From Ichthyophonus hoferi (lineage: Eukaryota > Opisthokonta > Ichthyosporea > Ichthyophonida > Ichthyophonidae), in contig NAOQ01000061.1 of NCBI GenBank assembly GCA_002751075.1, positions 28,737-89,797 on the forward strand: DNA of 61,061 nucleotides, read 5' to 3'. Below, piece after piece: positions 50,104 through 61,061 of the stretch. A program made the translations under genes and the position numbers. Position 1 is the stretch's first letter, and each line of letters begins with the position of its first letter. The notes under the pieces were generated by a model, which saw nothing but the letters and a program-made list of their open reading frames with translations, was not told the origin of the DNA and made no database searches.

Positions 50104-53100
50104 TTAAAGGTTAAACGGCCCGCCCACACCCATCCACCCGCCCACACCATTACTAGTATATGCCCCTCCTCCCTGTCGCCAGTCTTGGTTCTGACTGGTT
50201 GGCATGGCGTAATTCTGATGTTGCATAAACTCTTGTGGTGTCCAGCTCCCACTGGCCTGCACTACCTGCTGGGATTGGTGCACTTGTTGGCGGACTATCT
50301 GCTGCACAGGCTCCATGATACTCACAGGGGGAAGGGAAAGCACTGGGCCTGATGGGTGGAGACCTGGCATACCGTTAGGGACAACTGTTGCGGATAATAC
50401 AGTAGGGTCTGTGTTGGGGTTACTGACTTTTTTTGTCGATTTGGCTGAAGAAAGAAAGGAAAAAAAAGAAAGCGAAGATGAGGGAGAGAAAGAACGAGAG
50501 TGGGAGAGTGGGAGAGAGGGAGAAAGCGGTGGGGTGGGGGGTAAGTAATACTACAAGACACAGGGGCTAATATGATTGGAGTAGGTGGGTGAGGGATGGT
50601 TAAGATAAGACCTAATAGAAGAAAGATAAACAAAACTCAAAAAGATACACAACATAAAACAAAAACAAAAACAAAAACAAGAGTAGGTACGTAGTCATTA
50701 GTCTCTTTGACCTACCAGTCCCAGGAGGGTTCAGGCCATTTTTTTTCTTCTTGGGAACATCATCACCATTGCACTCTTTACAGGACACGCGTTGCTTGCC
50801 ATGCACACACACAGCCTTCCCACCACAGTCTTTGCATGTATACCTCCTTCGCCCATGATCACAGATGGAGGTACCTCCACAATCCTTACAGAGGGAGCGC
50901 TGACGGTTGTGAATACAGATGGATTTACCGCCACATTCGCGACAGACGTGCTTCTGACTGCAAAAATGAGAGAAAAATAGATGGATAGATAGTGGGAGGA
51001 GAATAAGGTAAATATTACTAAAGAAATGTAGGGAGGTTTGTACAAGCCCATAGTACAATATCTGTATATATATATATATATAGACATAATTCTATTTGAT
51101 AGCATAGCATGGATTATATCACATCAGGTCACTTGCAATATGGAGCTACTTCCTCTCTCCTTCTCGCCATATATACACACATCCACATACCGGCCGTGAG
51201 GACAGTAAGCCGACCCCTTGCATTCTCTACAGTATTGTTTCAATTTCTTGTGCGGGCACACGGAGGCACCCCCACACTCTTTGCAGATCTGCCGGGGTCT
51301 CTTGTGCATGCATATGCTAGCTCCACCACAGTCTTTACATCGATTCATTTGTCGGCCATGCGGACATGGCTCCTGCCCACCACAAGGGGGACACAGATAC
51401 TTCTTCCTTCCATGTGGACATAGGACCCCCCCCCACCTCCCTCTCCCACGGCCACTGGGTGGGGTTACTGCCAGTGTACCTATAGGAAGTGGTGGAATAT
51501 GCCCGGGTGTGTCTTTGGGGTGAAGTATGTAAGCATATATACGAACGATAATAAGTATGTGTATGTAATAGTCACCAAGGTGTACCATACCCCATCATGT
51601 TTTTATAATATATCTATACTTACATACCATAACAACTTATCTACTTAGTTATCTACCTACCTACACAGATACATAATATATACAAGTGTATCTCTACCAT
51701 TATCATTATCTTCTTCAGATGCCCGCTGGTCCGCGGCTAAACGAAGTTTCTTTCTCAGCTCAGAAATAGGTCGCCCTCTGCATTCCATATTACATGCATT
51801 ATAATTTAAACGCATTAGAAAATAAACTGTCAAGTATAATAGGTGAGAATATATATATAACCACTAATTATGTATAAACATAAAATTAATTATGAATAAT
51901 CTAAACATCATGGAATGAAAGCACATTTAATCGGTGTAAATATAACAAAAACAGATGATTGATAAAAGGAAGGGGTATATAGAGGAGAGAATAACACACG
52001 ATTCTAGACCAATAAGATTAATAGTTAAAAGACAAACGATAGTAGGAAGTTAAATATTAAAAACCATTGCTCTATTACCCAAAAAATCGCAAACATGTAT
52101 TCATATTCTCACGGTTGCATTTTATTCTATTGTATGTACCTTGGTGTTTGTGGCAGTAAGGTAATATAACAGTACGATTTTATGTTATGCCTACATATTT
52201 GCATTCTATAGCTATATATTCGTATGCAAGCACACACAAATACAAATATAAAGAGAAATTATAAACAGAGGTATAGTAATAGTCCAGTAGGGCTTCACTT
52301 CTACAGCTAAAATATATCCTTGTCTTGCTTATGCCATGTCTTTCTTTGTCTTCATCACCACTCCCTCCCTCTCCCTCTCTCTATTTCCATTTCTCGCCAA
52401 CATGATGATATGACAGTATGCACGCAATACACACACCCAAACATATACATAGACAGCTGCAGGTCATCTATGTTTACCTTTTCCTCTTTTCTCCTTCGGG
52501 GTTGGGGTCTAACTTTCCTAGTTCTTTAGTATTAAGTACAATGTCCTTATTCTAATGGGATGGATGGATGGTTAAATATATGGCAACACACATAATACAT
52601 ATGTTATTATATACAGAGAAGATTTAAAACAGTGTTTATGGGAAGTGATATGACATTTATAGAAGAAACAGTTATGAATGGAACATATCACACATAGATA
52701 TACATATACATACACACATTGGTACATATATGCATATATATGCCTTACCGAACATATACAGGTTTTCGGATCACAAAGTATAGCAGTAATCACACAGTTT
52801 GGCGTGACTACAGGGTAACTGGCTAATTTGGCATCCTGTTCACTAAGGTCAAGCTCATCATTCTCTACCAAGAGACGACAGAGTGTACCCTAGATGGAGA
52901 GAGAGAAGGAGAGAGAGAAGGAGAGAGAGAGAGAGAGGGAGAAAGGGAGAAGGGGGGAGAGGGAAAGGGTGTATTATTGGTAACATAACGTCTATAAGTT
53001 GTCGATGGGAATTGGATAGAGATGATGCAACTAGTAAAGAGTTAACTATGACCTATGAGAAAAAATATGATAAAAAAAAGACTGTATTGGTAAGCATAAG

Positions 53101-53634
53101 TGTTGGAGCATAGATTGGAGGAGGTGGTATACAGGAATGTAGATGGACCAATGGGGTGTGAGATATAATTAGTATACATATACATACACTGTTACCACAA
53201 TATCCAATGAAGATCCATATTAAAGATGATAAAAGTGTAAAACCAATTAAAGGAAGCCAACAGTATTTATACCATCCCAGCCAATCACTCTACGTCTTTT
53301 CTTTTTCTGCTTCACTTTCATGAGGTCATTTTTTTTAAAAAAAATATAACACACTCACCCACTCACTATACCGAGAGACAGTCAAAGGTATACGTGATGA
53401 CATGCAATGCAAGTTAACCCTGAGTTATATGTAGAACAGGTAGAACGCATTGCCCTTCTGTTCCTTTCCTGGCCTCACCTTCCTTAAGCCACATATCTGC
53501 CTCATTAATCGCACTAGATCGGCTACTGATTTTTGTTTCCACTTCACCCACGCCAATCCAAAGAATGAAATACCGAGAGACTCCCCCAGGGTCCCACAGC
53601 TGGTCGACACGTCCACAATGAATGTATCTGCCAT
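50104..53634 (-). CDS. protein with eight tandem 18-residue Cys/His repeats, unknown function
   Basis: Model of seven minus-strand exons: 53634-53479, 52889-52749, 52512-52478, 51777-51698, 51512-51191, 50957-50716, 50444-50104. Phases agree and give 438 residues. The N-terminal ~100 residues (MADTFIVDVSTSCGTLGESL onward) match nothing I know. A basic KRKRGRP segment, AT-hook-like, precedes PISELRKKLRLAADQRA. Then come eight units of C-x2-C-G-G-x3-C-x-H-x-R-x4, for example CKDCGGASICMHKRPRQI and CKECGGASVCPHKKLKQY, split by one intron inside the array. The regular Cys/His spacing suggests zinc binding. The C-terminus is Gln/Pro/Gly-rich. Similar periodic tracts occur, as I recall, in protists and large DNA viruses. 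A nuclear DNA- or RNA-binding role is inference. Exon 5 could instead start at 51479; the first three exons are less certain than the last four. Confidence 0.65.
52896..52970. repeat. GA-rich simple repeat in the first intron of the Cys/His-repeat gene
   Basis: (GAGA)n and GGAGA units on the plus strand. In transcript sense they form a pyrimidine tract just upstream of the exon 2 acceptor. Confidence 0.8.
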
Positions 53635-55660
53635 GCTGTTTATAGATGTAAAATTAATTGGGGTTTAAAGGTGTATTTATGTAGAGTATAGGGTGAGGCC
53701 AGACCCCAACTACCAATCACATCTTGGGGTGAAGAACAGGCAAGGGAAGGTACATGTTGAATGTCTAGGTGAAAGAGTGCATGTGTCCAGGTGCGGTTAT
53801 ACATATAAGCAGATGGCAAGACACCACTATATATGTACGTCAAGGTAGGGCAAGGTAGTGCAAATGGATGTGTGTGTGGACATGTTAAAGCAATTATATA
53901 TTTGTTCAAAGTAGGTACATGAAAAAACTTGTGCAACAAAATTCGTAAATGTAGGTGTTTGTAGATAGCTATATTTGTAAGCAGGTGCACATAAGGGTAG
54001 ACAAAAGGAGGTGAAGACGTATTCGGGTGTATACACAGGTATAGATTCAAGCACATAATTACTTCATTCGCCTAGCCAGTTATAGCCATGTATATTGTGT
54101 TTAGGTACATGTACGTATGTACTTTTAGATAGAGAATACCTACAAAATCCCAACCGTGTTACGTAAATCAATACATTTTTTTATTTCACAAAATTTAAGG
54201 AAGTAGATACTTTCCACTACTACAAAAAATTAATTGTAACTCACTTTGACAAGCCTAATAATTCTAGACAATCATATCAATCAGAGCTGTATCCTTTGTA
54301 ATATTATCTATTTCCCAATAATTCTTATTCTAGTTCTTACATTAAAATAACCGTTTTTCTATTTGAGGTAATTCTACGCGCGAAAAAAAAGAGACCAGAA
54401 GTTCATGGAACAGGTATTAATTGATATGATCATCTATGATATCTTATAATATCATAAGGTTAAAATATTAATAATTACGCTATAATTTCATTATATTTGT
54501 CTCTTTCATAGATATTCCTGCAATATTTGGATAGCCTCTTTTGGCTCAATGACGTTTATTCACATCTTTCGCTACAAAACCCATCTTGTCTAGGGAGACC
54601 ATTTGGAATACATATAGTAAAATGCATTGATCTTATAGGATTTAACATATATAGATATAATTACGTGTACCACTTGAAAAATAAACAAAATTTTGTTTTT
54701 GCGTTACTATGTGCTGTTTAATATGGTAGTGTCTGTGCTAGTTGATGATATTTAATGATTCATCAATTAGTAAAGGTAATGAGTCCATTGGAAAACCCAC
54801 TTGCAGTATAGAGCACGCCGACAATATTAGATAAGTGATGTAATCTAACCAACCCTAATGCAGCTATATTTACAATCAAAAGAGATCTTATTATTAAAAA
54901 TAGCCAATGAACTTTTTAATAAGATATCATTCGCTAAATGTCATACGCAAAGCATACTTTGAGCCATAATATTAAAAACAATACAACTTATAGCTATAAT
55001 GCTTTATAAAAAAAGTTTAATCGCAAGACGTACAATCAATGGTTTTATTATTTAAAAGTTTTATTGTTTGATCGTGAGCCCAATTCCCAGAGCCATTCAA
55101 TTAGACCAATCAAAACCCTTGAGAGATTGGGGATAGAGATTCTATTATTGAATTATCTACCAGTATTGTATCTTATAATTAATAGTTTATATCACAGTAG
55201 TACATTTTATTAAGATGTACTCAGTATTAATTAATATATTAGTAGTAGCCAACGTTGCAATATAGAATAGTATATAGTATATTAATAAAATCACATTATG
55301 TATTGATGTATAATATTAATAATACACCTTCTAATAGATAATAGTATATAATATATTATTAATACAATATACCTTGCATTATTGAATAATATTCATACCC
55401 CACTAGGTTCCACCCCACTAAGCTCCATGCAATAATGCATAATATTAATACCACGCCATAAAACATATAACAGTATATAATATTAATGCATGCAAAATAT
55501 AGAATATAGAATATAATAATGTATGGTGATAATAGCAAGCAACACACATAACAATATCCAATTGATACAAAATAGACGCCTTGAACATTATATACTCCAT
55601 TACCGACTACATAATAAAATACAAGTGAGTATAGTAATAAGGGTAAAGACCTATTTTCAG
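53635..55660. other. intergenic region, no gene recognised
   Basis: It holds the promoter side of the Cys/His-repeat gene and AT-rich sequence further right (54700-55640), with many TAATATT-type runs. Open frames at 53640-54056 and 54527-54721 have no supporting features. Confidence 0.5.
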
Positions 55661-55661
55661 G

Positions 55662-58600
55662 ATGGCTGGTCGCAGTATCCGTCTATGCTTGTCAGCCAGA
55701 CAGAAGACAATACCTGGAAATAAAATAGGGTATGGCTAGCTAGTATGGATATAATGCCTGCGGGATAATGGTGCCTGTTTACCTAATATAAAGAATGAAT
55801 ATATACATATAGTGTATGTAATAGATGTTGATAATAGGTGAGGGTTGTGTGTATATATTTGAATAAGTAGGGTGGGAGAGGAAAGGGGAATTTGGAGTGA
55901 CAAAGAGTGATACATGGTGATAAAGATTGGACTGGGGAGAGATAGGATAAATAAATAAGATGGCCTGATGCTCAATTGATACTGGTTGTGGTTAAGGTTT
56001 ATGGATATCATTTTAAATTTGACTAAAAGGATAAAATTTATCATTCTATTTTGTTCTTCAACGATCCGAACGCTGGCTGGTTGTCAAGCTGTTTCACATT
56101 AGATCAGGTTGAGCTTTAATATGTTTTAAAGATAAAAGTCAATACATGGACGAGATATTTTTAATTAAAGATTCGATATAGTATCCAATCAGAGCCGTGA
56201 AATCCTAATGAAAACTGTATTTTTAGGGCCAGTGTTGGTATCTTTGATAGGATAGGTGGGAATACAAAGTATAGTGTGTATGGATCAACCCGGCGGGCAA
56301 CACGTATTGCTATAGCAGGTACCCAAACATGACTCATGACCAAGGACTATTATCGATATACTTGTATCTTTCCACTTTTGCATACATACTCTTTATCTGC
56401 TTACATACATTTGTGGGATGTATTATATTATCATCACTATCCTGGGCTTCAATACTTATTATGTATATATACATACATACACATACATACATACATACAT
56501 ACACATATCTTCTCACATACATTGGTAGTCATAGGCAACTAGAAAAGGGGGTTGACTGGGATGGAAACGAATAATTTCAACGCAGTAACCACCTTCTACT
56601 TGTAATAATTATGTATTTATTAGTACGAGGGTGCGCTCTAATTAATCTTTATTTATTTTACAGTTTGTAACAGTTACTTTAACCAAATATTCTCTGTCAG
56701 TTCCCGTCATATCATCTAATTATGCACTTTAGCTGGAGATGAAAAGATATAACTACAATCGCTACCAGTTTATCGGATATGACATTTTTGTGTTAGTACT
56801 TTCCATTCTCACATATCACACTTCATAAATATATATATATATATATATGTGCTTGTATGCAACATAAGGTAAACTATAAACCAGCTAGAGAGGATGGAAA
56901 TAACCATTATGGAGTAACAGTTTCAAAATATTCATCAAATTGGAACCTCACTGATAACAGTCAGCCACAGGTCACCTTTACGGTAGGTGATTTATATGTC
57001 GTGGTTGCTATGGAAACAGGCTATATGGGCATGTATTTGTATTTGTATACATCTCTTATGATACATATGCTCACGTGTTTGTATCTGTATGTGTCTAATT
57101 ATGTATGAAATATGCAATATATAAAAGTGAATCGAGTAGGGGACATACTTTTCACGTCTTTCACATTTAATTGTAGAGGTTCATTGGCTAATTATACACG
57201 AGGTAAATTTATAACTGTATTGCTGGAGGCAGGATAACATAACATATATACATGCATTAGGCGCTATGATATATGTTTATTGCTAATATCATTTGAGATA
57301 ATAGCTATCAGAGAGGGTAAATATACAGATAATATCATAACAGGTAGTCAGAGTAGTGGGAGGGGATACCCCTGATAGGTAGCTTGCATGTCAAGAGTGC
57401 GACTTTGTCTGATTTGATTGAATTTGGCTTCATAGCAATTTGATTCCAAACACTGTTTTTTAAAAAACTGCCAGCATATCAAAACATCGCATTACTTTAC
57501 ATACTTGCCAATCAGTGTAGGTCAGCCTATTAGCCAACGCCAATGCCTATTAACCCAATGCACCGAGTGTGCTAGATTGTTGTTTTTGTTTAACAATCCT
57601 TAATTTCCTGAGTTACTATTGGTCACCTATCATTACATACATCATTCTATTGGTAGAGTATCATCAATATATATATTCCTGCACCCATCTATTGCGCTAT
57701 CTACCAATCTATTACTATCTCTGCAGTGTCTTCTATTCATGGTAAGAATAAATACTAAGTGTATTACTTTTTTGAAGTGCAATTCCTGACTACGTATTAT
57801 ATACATAGTTCTATACTTTTATACCAGCACACTCTTTCTATCACCCATCTATAAAAACAAAGTAACATGCTTGTATGTACGCCTACACATATACCTTCAT
57901 GCATATACAAACTATAATAACTATATCTACTGTAGGACAACCCGATAACAACGGACGAGAGAAAGAAGTACCAATTAGATAGAATACTAGGTGATATGAG
58001 AGACTTTATGGGAGGTACCAAACCTTTGACAGCCAAGGATGTGGACAGACTGCTGGCAGGTAAGAGAACATAGGGTAGGTGGAAGGGTATGACATGCAAG
58101 ATATGTTATATTTACAGGGGAGGGTAAAGCAGAGAGGGGAACGAAACATTAATAGCCGTAGATGTTATATAAGTCAGTCAATAATACAAACTTGGGCCTA
58201 AACGAGGAATCATTTTAAGATTAATTAGTATCTATTTCAGTGTTTAACCATGCTGGGTTGTGGTAACAGAACACGAGGACCGCCATAGGGAGGCACCTGC
58301 CCAGGCGGAAGGAAACACAATGATGTCAGAAAATGACGTCACAGAGTTGACACCATTGGGGCAAGATGGTAAGGAGGAGGAAAGACCAGGAAACAACAAG
58401 GAAGCAAATCAAGACTATGACGAGTTGGATGATAGTAAGGTGCCAACATCTGAATTACACACGGACATACGAAGGATGCTGTTTGCAGCCCGTCACATTC
58501 CTAGTTCTAGGCTGGTGTCAGACGGGGGTTCCGGGGAAGGAGACAAGGGAGTAAATGGTTATATTAAGGCTGGTAGGATGGGCAGGAGGTGGAATATCAA

Positions 58601-58832
58601 AACACAAAGCACTAGAAGATCCTTGCTTGATAGTGGCAGGCGGAATAACACGGTAGATGTAATGAGGAAACCTGAAAGTGTCTTTGGGTCAGCGTATAGT
58701 AGGGGCCTAGATACCCAGCCCTCTGGAAAGGGAGGGAAGTTACCTAATATGGCAAAGGACATAGATCAAGGTGATTGGTTGGTGCTCATTGTGGGTGGGC
58801 CAGTAAGACAGAGAGGATATCTTGGGACATAA
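55662..58832 (+). CDS. predicted multi-exon gene of unknown function
   Basis: A phase-consistent plus-strand model: 55662-55729, 56227-56318, 56885-56982, a possible 15-nt microexon 57727-57741, 57936-58059 and 58270-58832, about 319 residues. The last two exons are the best supported. One reads DNPITTDERKKYQLDRILGD and DFMGGTKPLTAKDVDRLLA. The long terminal exon is hydrophilic, with an acidic stretch (ELTPLGQDGKEEERPG), a basic stretch (GYIKAGRMGRRWNIKTQSTR) and a stop at 58830. The earlier exons (ASVGIFDRIGGNTKYSVYGS; REDGNNHYGVTVSKYSSNW) have fair splice sites, but their linkage is uncertain. I see no signal peptide, membrane segment or known domain. The start codon is only the first ATG of the leftmost exon and may be wrong. 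Treat the function as unknown. Confidence 0.4.
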
Positions 58833-60443
58833 CTCTCATAACAACACGTTACTATATGCTTTTCTCACCTTGTGATTTCATATTAACATACATAGTGACA
58901 TACAAATCACCATAATGCAATCACGCATAAAATAACTCTCTTTTTAAATTTTTCCCGTTTGTTTTATTTCCAGTTCGTTTAGTTTATCTATCCGATGCTT
59001 AATAATATTACTGTATCCATGTACTCATACATACCCAATATAACATTTACATTTCTTCACTATGGTACAAAGTACTAACTCCCTCTGTGTTATTGTTAAC
59101 CATTCTGACCCAACTTTGTTATAGTCTTACACTATGTTTCTATCTGGGAAGACTATTAACTATGGCTCTAGTTAGTTTTCTTTTCAATGCGGTGTTGACT
59201 TTTTTACACTTTTTTACATCTTTCTCCAACATTTATTTGTACATCTTCACACATACACCTATTGGTGTACACACACATATCTTCCTTCTCTTTCTCTGCC
59301 AGACCCTTTTCTATCTTTCACATCTATTGATAGTCAGTTTTCCAATTAAATGGCAAGAAGTGGTTGTAGTAACAGACTACACTGTAGTAGAGCGCCTAAC
59401 TTGCCCCGGTCATGGCTAGTACATAGGCTAACCCTTGCATGTCCCACAGAGCTAGAGTGGGTATAATGACTACTACTACTAACACCATTCTTCCTGCATT
59501 GCATTAGGTGGTCCTGTAGCCAGTTCTTAACCCCCTCTTCCCTCTCCAACTACCAGAAGGAAGGACAGGTCCATATATGGCAGGAGAGGGTCTATGTGTC
59601 ACATTACACTTCTTGATTAGCTACCTTCATATCTTCTTAGCGGGCCTTGACTACCCACCAACCAATAAAGAGTAGGTGTGACAAGGCGCCTTCTCTAGTA
59701 ACAATTGGCTATAGAATGATATGGGATGGTGGTATGTTAGTGGGGAGTCTGTCGATCGCTTCCTTAACAGTGACTGGACTCATGTCATGTAGCTATCACA
59801 ATGACGTGGCAGTCAATTAATTAGAGACGAGGACTTTCAAATCTAGCAACCAACCAAAATGTAGTGTTACAGAAATAATACAGGTAATAGAACGTAAAGA
59901 TAGCCTATCATAAGTGGACATATAAACCTTCTATCTTATTTTGGTTGGCTTCCTGGATAAGATCTCTAGATGATAACACTGTATCCCTGCATATTAACAC
60001 AAGAAACGTCACTATATGCCTTATTAGGAGATTTTTTTTACGATTAGACGAATGATTTTGAAACTTGGCTGTATTTTAATTTTAAATCCAGACCAATAAA
60101 ATAAATTATTAGGCAACGGATGACTTAATTCTATCACGAGGAGGGCAAGTGAGTGTTATTGGATAAAGACATTTAACACATTACCCATATATGATTTCAA
60201 GGCAATCCAATAGTAAAATGCACCTAATTGGTAGGCTAATTGCCAATAAGGAGCCCGTCTCACCAGGAGTGCTAGGCGTAATTCTCTAATAATTGGACCG
60301 CACCAGCTCTGCCATTAAAACATTTTTTAATTAATAAATTTGGTTAATTGGTCGTTCAGAAAATATAAAATCATATACGGGGCATTAGGTATCATTGGTA
60401 GTAAAGCCTATCCTATAGCAGGACTTTGCATCTAGTGGCTGGA
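58833..60443. other. intergenic region between two convergent genes
   Basis: It contains the 3' ends of the unknown plus-strand gene and the right-edge membrane protein gene. No gene was recognised; open frames near 59087-59549 are low-complexity or unsupported. Confidence 0.5.
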
Positions 60444-61061
60444 TTACATTGCATGGTAGGTAAATAGATGCTCTGTCCGCCTCTTCTCCTTTTCATCTTC
60501 GTACTGTAGCCACACATACAAGTGTTAATGTTTCAGAGATAGACCGAAAGAAGAGTCAAGAGAGAGAGAGGGAGAGAGAGAGAGGGAGAGAGAGAGAGGG
60601 AGAAAGGGAAGGAGAGCCAAATAGATAGTCACTACAATAGAGATAAGATGAGTATCATACCTTCTCCTTATAGCGTAGACCAATCACAACAGCAGCCATA
60701 ACGATACACGTCACCAGCAGGGCTACACCAATCCACATCGTCAGACGACTGGGGATCAGGAATAGCTTCATACTCCATCTACAAATGTGTCAGTTCTTAT
60801 TGGGCCAAGATCACACATTACGAGCGAGTTAAAGGCATATAGCGATAGTTATACATAACTCCAGGCTAGTAAATGATCACCAACATATAGATATATCATA
60901 TATTTATATATAGATATGCCTTCGTCTCAGTCACCTGTTCTTAATATGGCTATCACGCCACACATATACACATCTATATACATACACCGATACATAGATA
61001 CATAGATACATACATCCAGACATACATAGATACATAGATACATATATACATAGATACATAG
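60444..61061 (-). CDS. single-pass membrane protein, last two exons (gene continues to the right)
   Basis: The minus-strand exon 60778-60661 encodes LFLIPSRLTMWIGVALLVTC followed by IVMAAVVIGLRYKEK: one hydrophobic segment of about 22 residues ending in a basic stop-transfer. The next exon, 60503-60444, joins in phase and gives a short charged tail, YEDEKEKRRTEHLFTYHAM, then a stop. This is the layout of the end of a type I membrane protein, with a ~22-residue cytoplasmic tail. The extracellular part lies beyond the window, so the family cannot be named. Splice borders are GT-AG with matching phase; the acceptor of the upstream exon is at 60779-60780. Confidence 0.55.
60555..60612. repeat. 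GA-rich simple repeat in the last intron of the membrane protein gene
   Basis: (GAGA)n with GGGA interruptions on the plus strand, lying between the two exons of the right-edge gene. Confidence 0.8.
60961..61061. repeat. CATA/GATACATA microsatellite at the right edge
   Basis: Imperfect tandem CATA and ATAGATACAT units continue to the end of the window. Confidence 0.85.

Noticed and set aside
51698-51788. An alternative start of the Cys/His-repeat protein at the ATG at 51788
   Set aside because: An acceptor at 51778 in the right phase joins this exon to KRK|RGRP from an upstream exon, giving a more sensible protein. The shorter form remains possible.
53273-53309. A possible extra exon (KKKRRRVIGWDG) in the first intron of the Cys/His-repeat gene
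   Set aside because: Its end phase does not fit the next exon, whereas direct joining of 53479 to 52889 keeps phase 0.
56034-56100. A possible exon ending FFNDPNAGWLSSCFTLDQ
   Set aside because: The donor (GTTGAG) is weak and the phase does not fit neighbouring candidate exons.
56662-56730. A strong acceptor followed by FVTVTLTKYSLSVPVISSNY
   Set aside because: It stops after 22 codons and its phase does not match the upstream exon. It might be an alternative terminal exon, but the support is too thin.
1-61061. Search for CRISPR arrays, bacterial operons, ribosomal RNA genes and riboswitches
   Set aside because: None seen. Genes are spliced and eukaryotic, and the tandem repeats lack regular unique spacers.

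Overview
The window looks like nuclear DNA of an early-branching animal, most likely a demosponge. It is AT-rich and full of TA, CATA and GA microsatellites. It has compact multi-exon genes with GT-AG introns, animal-type housekeeping genes (SND1, CCDC25, phosphomevalonate kinase), and one gene, MDM12, that most animals lack. The species assignment is an inference; nothing here names the organism.

Left part (1-18.7 kb). The first coding exon of phosphomevalonate kinase leaves the window to the left. Two identical tRNA-Glu(UUC) genes follow, then an intronless gene for a secreted copper-only superoxide-dismutase-like protein. A complete 22-exon SND1 (Tudor-SN) gene on the minus strand, about 892 codons, occupies 6.3-18.7 kb. 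One of its introns holds an assembly gap whose two edges are the same 90-bp sequence.

Middle (20.9-39.2 kb). Two RidA/YjgF-family genes with probable mitochondrial presequences stand tail to tail. Their six-exon structures match, with the first five exons identical in length. Between them is a 282-bp tandem duplication that has copied the last codons of the second gene. A 5-kb repeat-bearing intergenic stretch follows, with a 52-bp minisatellite and a duplicated TATAAAAG-bearing unit. Next come CCDC25 (minus) and MDM12 (plus), arranged head to head with 709 bp between their start codons. MDM12 is a subunit of the ERMES ER-mitochondria tether, so it is the most notable conserved gene here.

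Right part (39.2-61 kb). A fossil Ty1/copia reverse transcriptase fragment and about 5 kb of degraded, unidentified sequence with dispersed repeats lead to a second assembly gap with duplicated edges. Then come an intronless nicotinamidase of bacterial (PncA-like) architecture, a seven-exon gene for a protein with eight 18-residue Cys/His repeats preceded by a basic RGRP motif, a poorly supported plus-strand gene of unknown function, and the last two exons of a membrane protein that leaves the window on the right.

The genes do not form one pathway. Several bear on mitochondria or NAD/isoprenoid metabolism (RidA pair, MDM12, nicotinamidase, phosphomevalonate kinase), but I see no evidence that this is more than chance. 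All exon models were read by eye from splice sites, reading phase and family resemblance; none has transcript support here.
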